A stretch of DNA of 20,419 nt, taken from Victivallales bacterium. Its GTDB lineage: Bacteria; Verrucomicrobiota; Lentisphaeria; Oligosphaerales; Lenti-02. Positions 18,955 through 20,419 of this stretch are shown here, piece after piece. Location: positions 1 through 20,419 of the forward strand of contig JABGQJ010000048.1 in the NCBI GenBank assembly GCA_018648945.1, in the 5' to 3' direction. Positions within the stretch are counted from its first letter, which is position 1; each line of letters begins with the position of its first letter. A model generated the notes under the pieces. The model ran no database searches, was not told where the DNA came from, and saw only the letters and a list, made by a program, of their open reading frames with translations. Made by a program: the position numbers and the translations under genes.

Positions 18955-20419
18955 CTATTCCAGGATGGCGAAAGTGACGCCGCCGCGATGGCGCGTGCCC
19001 TCGAACTCCCCCTCGCGGATGCGGGCGGCGCGGTCGCGATGGCGGAGGATCTGGAGGTCGGCGAGCGGGGTCCCTTTCTCCGCGGAGAAGAGGAGGCGGA
19101 CAAGACCGAAACGGTTCTGGAAACGATGAATGACACGATGGCTCTTGCCATTCTGCACCGGCAGGCTGACCCGCTGTGTCGGCAGCACGTGTCCGTCGTG
19201 CCAGAGATCGATGTGGAGTGTGCCGTCGCCCGGTGCCCGGAAGGTGGTTTCGAGCTGGCTGCCGCCTGTGAGCCCGGTGACATCAGGCGTGGCGAGCTCC
19301 TGCTCCCCCAATTCCACGCGGGCTTGCGTGAAGAGCGAGTCGATGGCCACGTGGGCGTGGAAGGGAGCGACGTAGACGGAGCCTTCCCAGGAGCCATCCT
19401 CGCGCACGCTCTTGATCAACCCGGTACGCTTGGGACCGGTGCCGAGGGCGACGATGTCGAACTGCCGGTCGCCGGAGCGATAGGGGCGGACGGTCGAGAC
19501 ACCGCCAGTGACGCCCATCCGCGGGCGATCCTCTTCGGCCATGCGGCGCAGGGCGTACTTGAAGGTGTCGTTGTAGCCGCGTCCTTTCTCCCATTTGCTG
19601 GGCCACCACATACAGTGGATGAACATGGCCCCGTGCTCGTGCAGGTAGCGGAGTTGGCCATAGGCATCCTCGTTCTTGGTGGCCAGGGCGCTGTATTCGC
19701 CGAGGGTGACCATGCCGAAGCCGCTGGACCAGGAGCCCTGGATGCAGTTCTGCTTGCGTTTGTACCAGACGCTGTAGCGGGTGAACCCGTAGCTCGTGCC
19801 AGCGGTCAGCATCCAGTCGATGGGGGTGACGCGCGACACGGGTTTGCTGAAGGCCCCCAGGCTGCTGATGGCGTAGGAGTCGGGGATCTGGTGACAGGTA
19901 ATACTCTCGGGCGGCATCCCCGCCAGCAACGCTTCGCGCCAGGTGTCGGCGACACGGCGGCTGATGACTCGCGCGTTGTACTGGAACCACGCCTGGAAGA
20001 GGGGATTGTCCTTGTCGTAGCGATCCCAGTCCCCGCGTCCCTTGCCGCGCGGGGCGTCGAAGAAGGTGGGGGAGAATTCCGTGCTGTAGGCGGTGTTGAT
20101 GGCGGTCACGGAGCCGAAACGGTTGTGCAGCCAGTCCAGGAAGCCGGTTAGGTTGGCGGGATGGTAGTCGCCCACGGAGGCGCGGTCCTCGGCCCCCGAG
20201 GTGATCTCGTGTTCGTGGTTGGGCTCGACCGCGATGAAGTGCTCCGGATTGGCGCGATGCTTCACCGCCAGCCCACGCATGAAATGGCGCACGGGATAGG
20301 TGTACATCGAGTCCATCTCGGGCAGGCCGTAGGTGTAGGTGCCGACCGTGAACCCCGCGCCGTCGAACTCCGAGTAGCCCACGGGCTTGGCGTTGCGGTC
20401 CAGCATCAGGTAGCGGGGG
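18955..20419 (-). CDS. GH-A clan glycosidase, GH42-like, N-terminus cut by window edge
   Basis: The open frame continues through the right edge, and the first visible residues read as mid-protein, so the start lies outside. About 487 codons are present. The sequence looks like a TIM-barrel glycosidase similar to GH42 beta-galactosidases: AVEPNHEHE (Glu codon at 20224-20226) is a candidate acid/base region, and GFLDWLHNRFGSVTAINTAY is like the helix following it in GH42. TLGEYS further on may carry the nucleophile Glu. The C-terminal third is beta-rich, like an accessory domain. Substrate is not clear. It is on the same strand as the DUF3795 gene, separated by 79 bp that contain only a small 5-bp-stem hairpin (18925-18938). 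Family level confidence is moderate. Confidence 0.65.
   Translation of the reverse strand, partial: PRYLMLDRNAKPVGYSEFDGAGFTVGTYTYGLPEMDSMYTYPVRHFMRGLAVKHRANPEHFIAVEPNHEHEITSGAEDRASVGDYHPANLTGFLDWLHNRFGSVTAINTAYSTEFSPTFFDAPRGKGRGDWDRYDKDNPLFQAWFQYNARVISRRVADTWREALLAGMPPESITCHQIPDSYAISSLGAFSKPVSRVTPIDWMLTAGTSYGFTRYSVWYKRKQNCIQGSWSSGFGMVTLGEYSALATKNEDAYGQLRYLHEHGAMFIHCMWWPSKWEKGRGYNDTFKYALRRMAEEDRPRMGVTGGVSTVRPYRSGDRQFDIVALGTGPKRTGLIKSVREDGSWEGSVYVAPFHAHVAIDSLFTQARVELGEQELATPDVTGLTGGSQLETTFRAPGDGTLHIDLWHDGHVLPTQRVSLPVQNGKSHRVIHRFQNRFGLVRLLFSAEKGTPLADLQILRHRDRAARIREGEFEGTRHRGGVTFAILE

Overview
The window is GC-rich, densely packed bacterial DNA with no rRNA, tRNA, CRISPR array or recognisable insertion sequence. 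The gene content points to an uncultured, probably anaerobic or facultative carbohydrate-degrading lineage of the PVC / Hydrogenedentes / Armatimonadota type: a Gfo/Idh/MocA oxidoreductase, a BNR sialidase-like protein, a GH-A-type glycosidase, an M28 peptidase, a Cys-rich DUF3795 protein and a 4Fe-4S QueG-like protein, mixed with housekeeping genes. This taxonomic reading is an inference from gene content only.

Layout. At the left edge lies the N-terminal part of an M28 zinc peptidase (minus), then a composite short-tandem-repeat element (about 721-872) that runs into the 3' end of a Gfo/Idh/MocA oxidoreductase gene (864-2045, minus). A repeat-bearing 187-bp divergent gap leads to mutS (2233-4755, plus), which converges with only 2 bp on a BNR/Asp-box sialidase-like gene (4758-6542, minus). 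That gene is downstream of, and probably cotranscribed with, a soluble double-PAS histidine kinase gene (6572-8146, minus). A FixJ-like response regulator (8433-9047, plus) is divergent from the kinase. It converges on a NudC-type Nudix hydrolase (9057-9881, minus), which follows by 5 bp an unusual 281-aa protein (9887-10732, minus) that looks like a PD-(D/E)XK/MmcB-like nuclease fold with altered catalytic residues and a clamp-binding-like N-terminus.

Divergent from this pair, across a small AT-rich promoter, is cysS (10853-12259) followed by a DUF374-type lysophospholipid acyltransferase (12269-12946). A 232-bp regulatory region rich in inverted repeats and promoter-like motifs precedes a chaperone block, dnaK - groES - groEL (13179-17235, plus), closed by a double hairpin terminator. 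The right end is a minus-strand series: a partial GH-A-like glycosidase running off the window, a Tat-signal DUF3795 protein with an added zinc ribbon, and a 4Fe-4S QueG-like protein.

How the parts fit. The chaperone block is a complete folding module without grpE, dnaJ or hrcA nearby. The kinase, divergent regulator and sialidase-like gene form a plausible sense-and-degrade unit. The nuclease-like protein and NudC form a translationally coupled pair. The most interesting leads are the nuclease-like protein with its clamp-like motif, the dnaK control region, and the repeat element that supplies the stop codon of the oxidoreductase gene.
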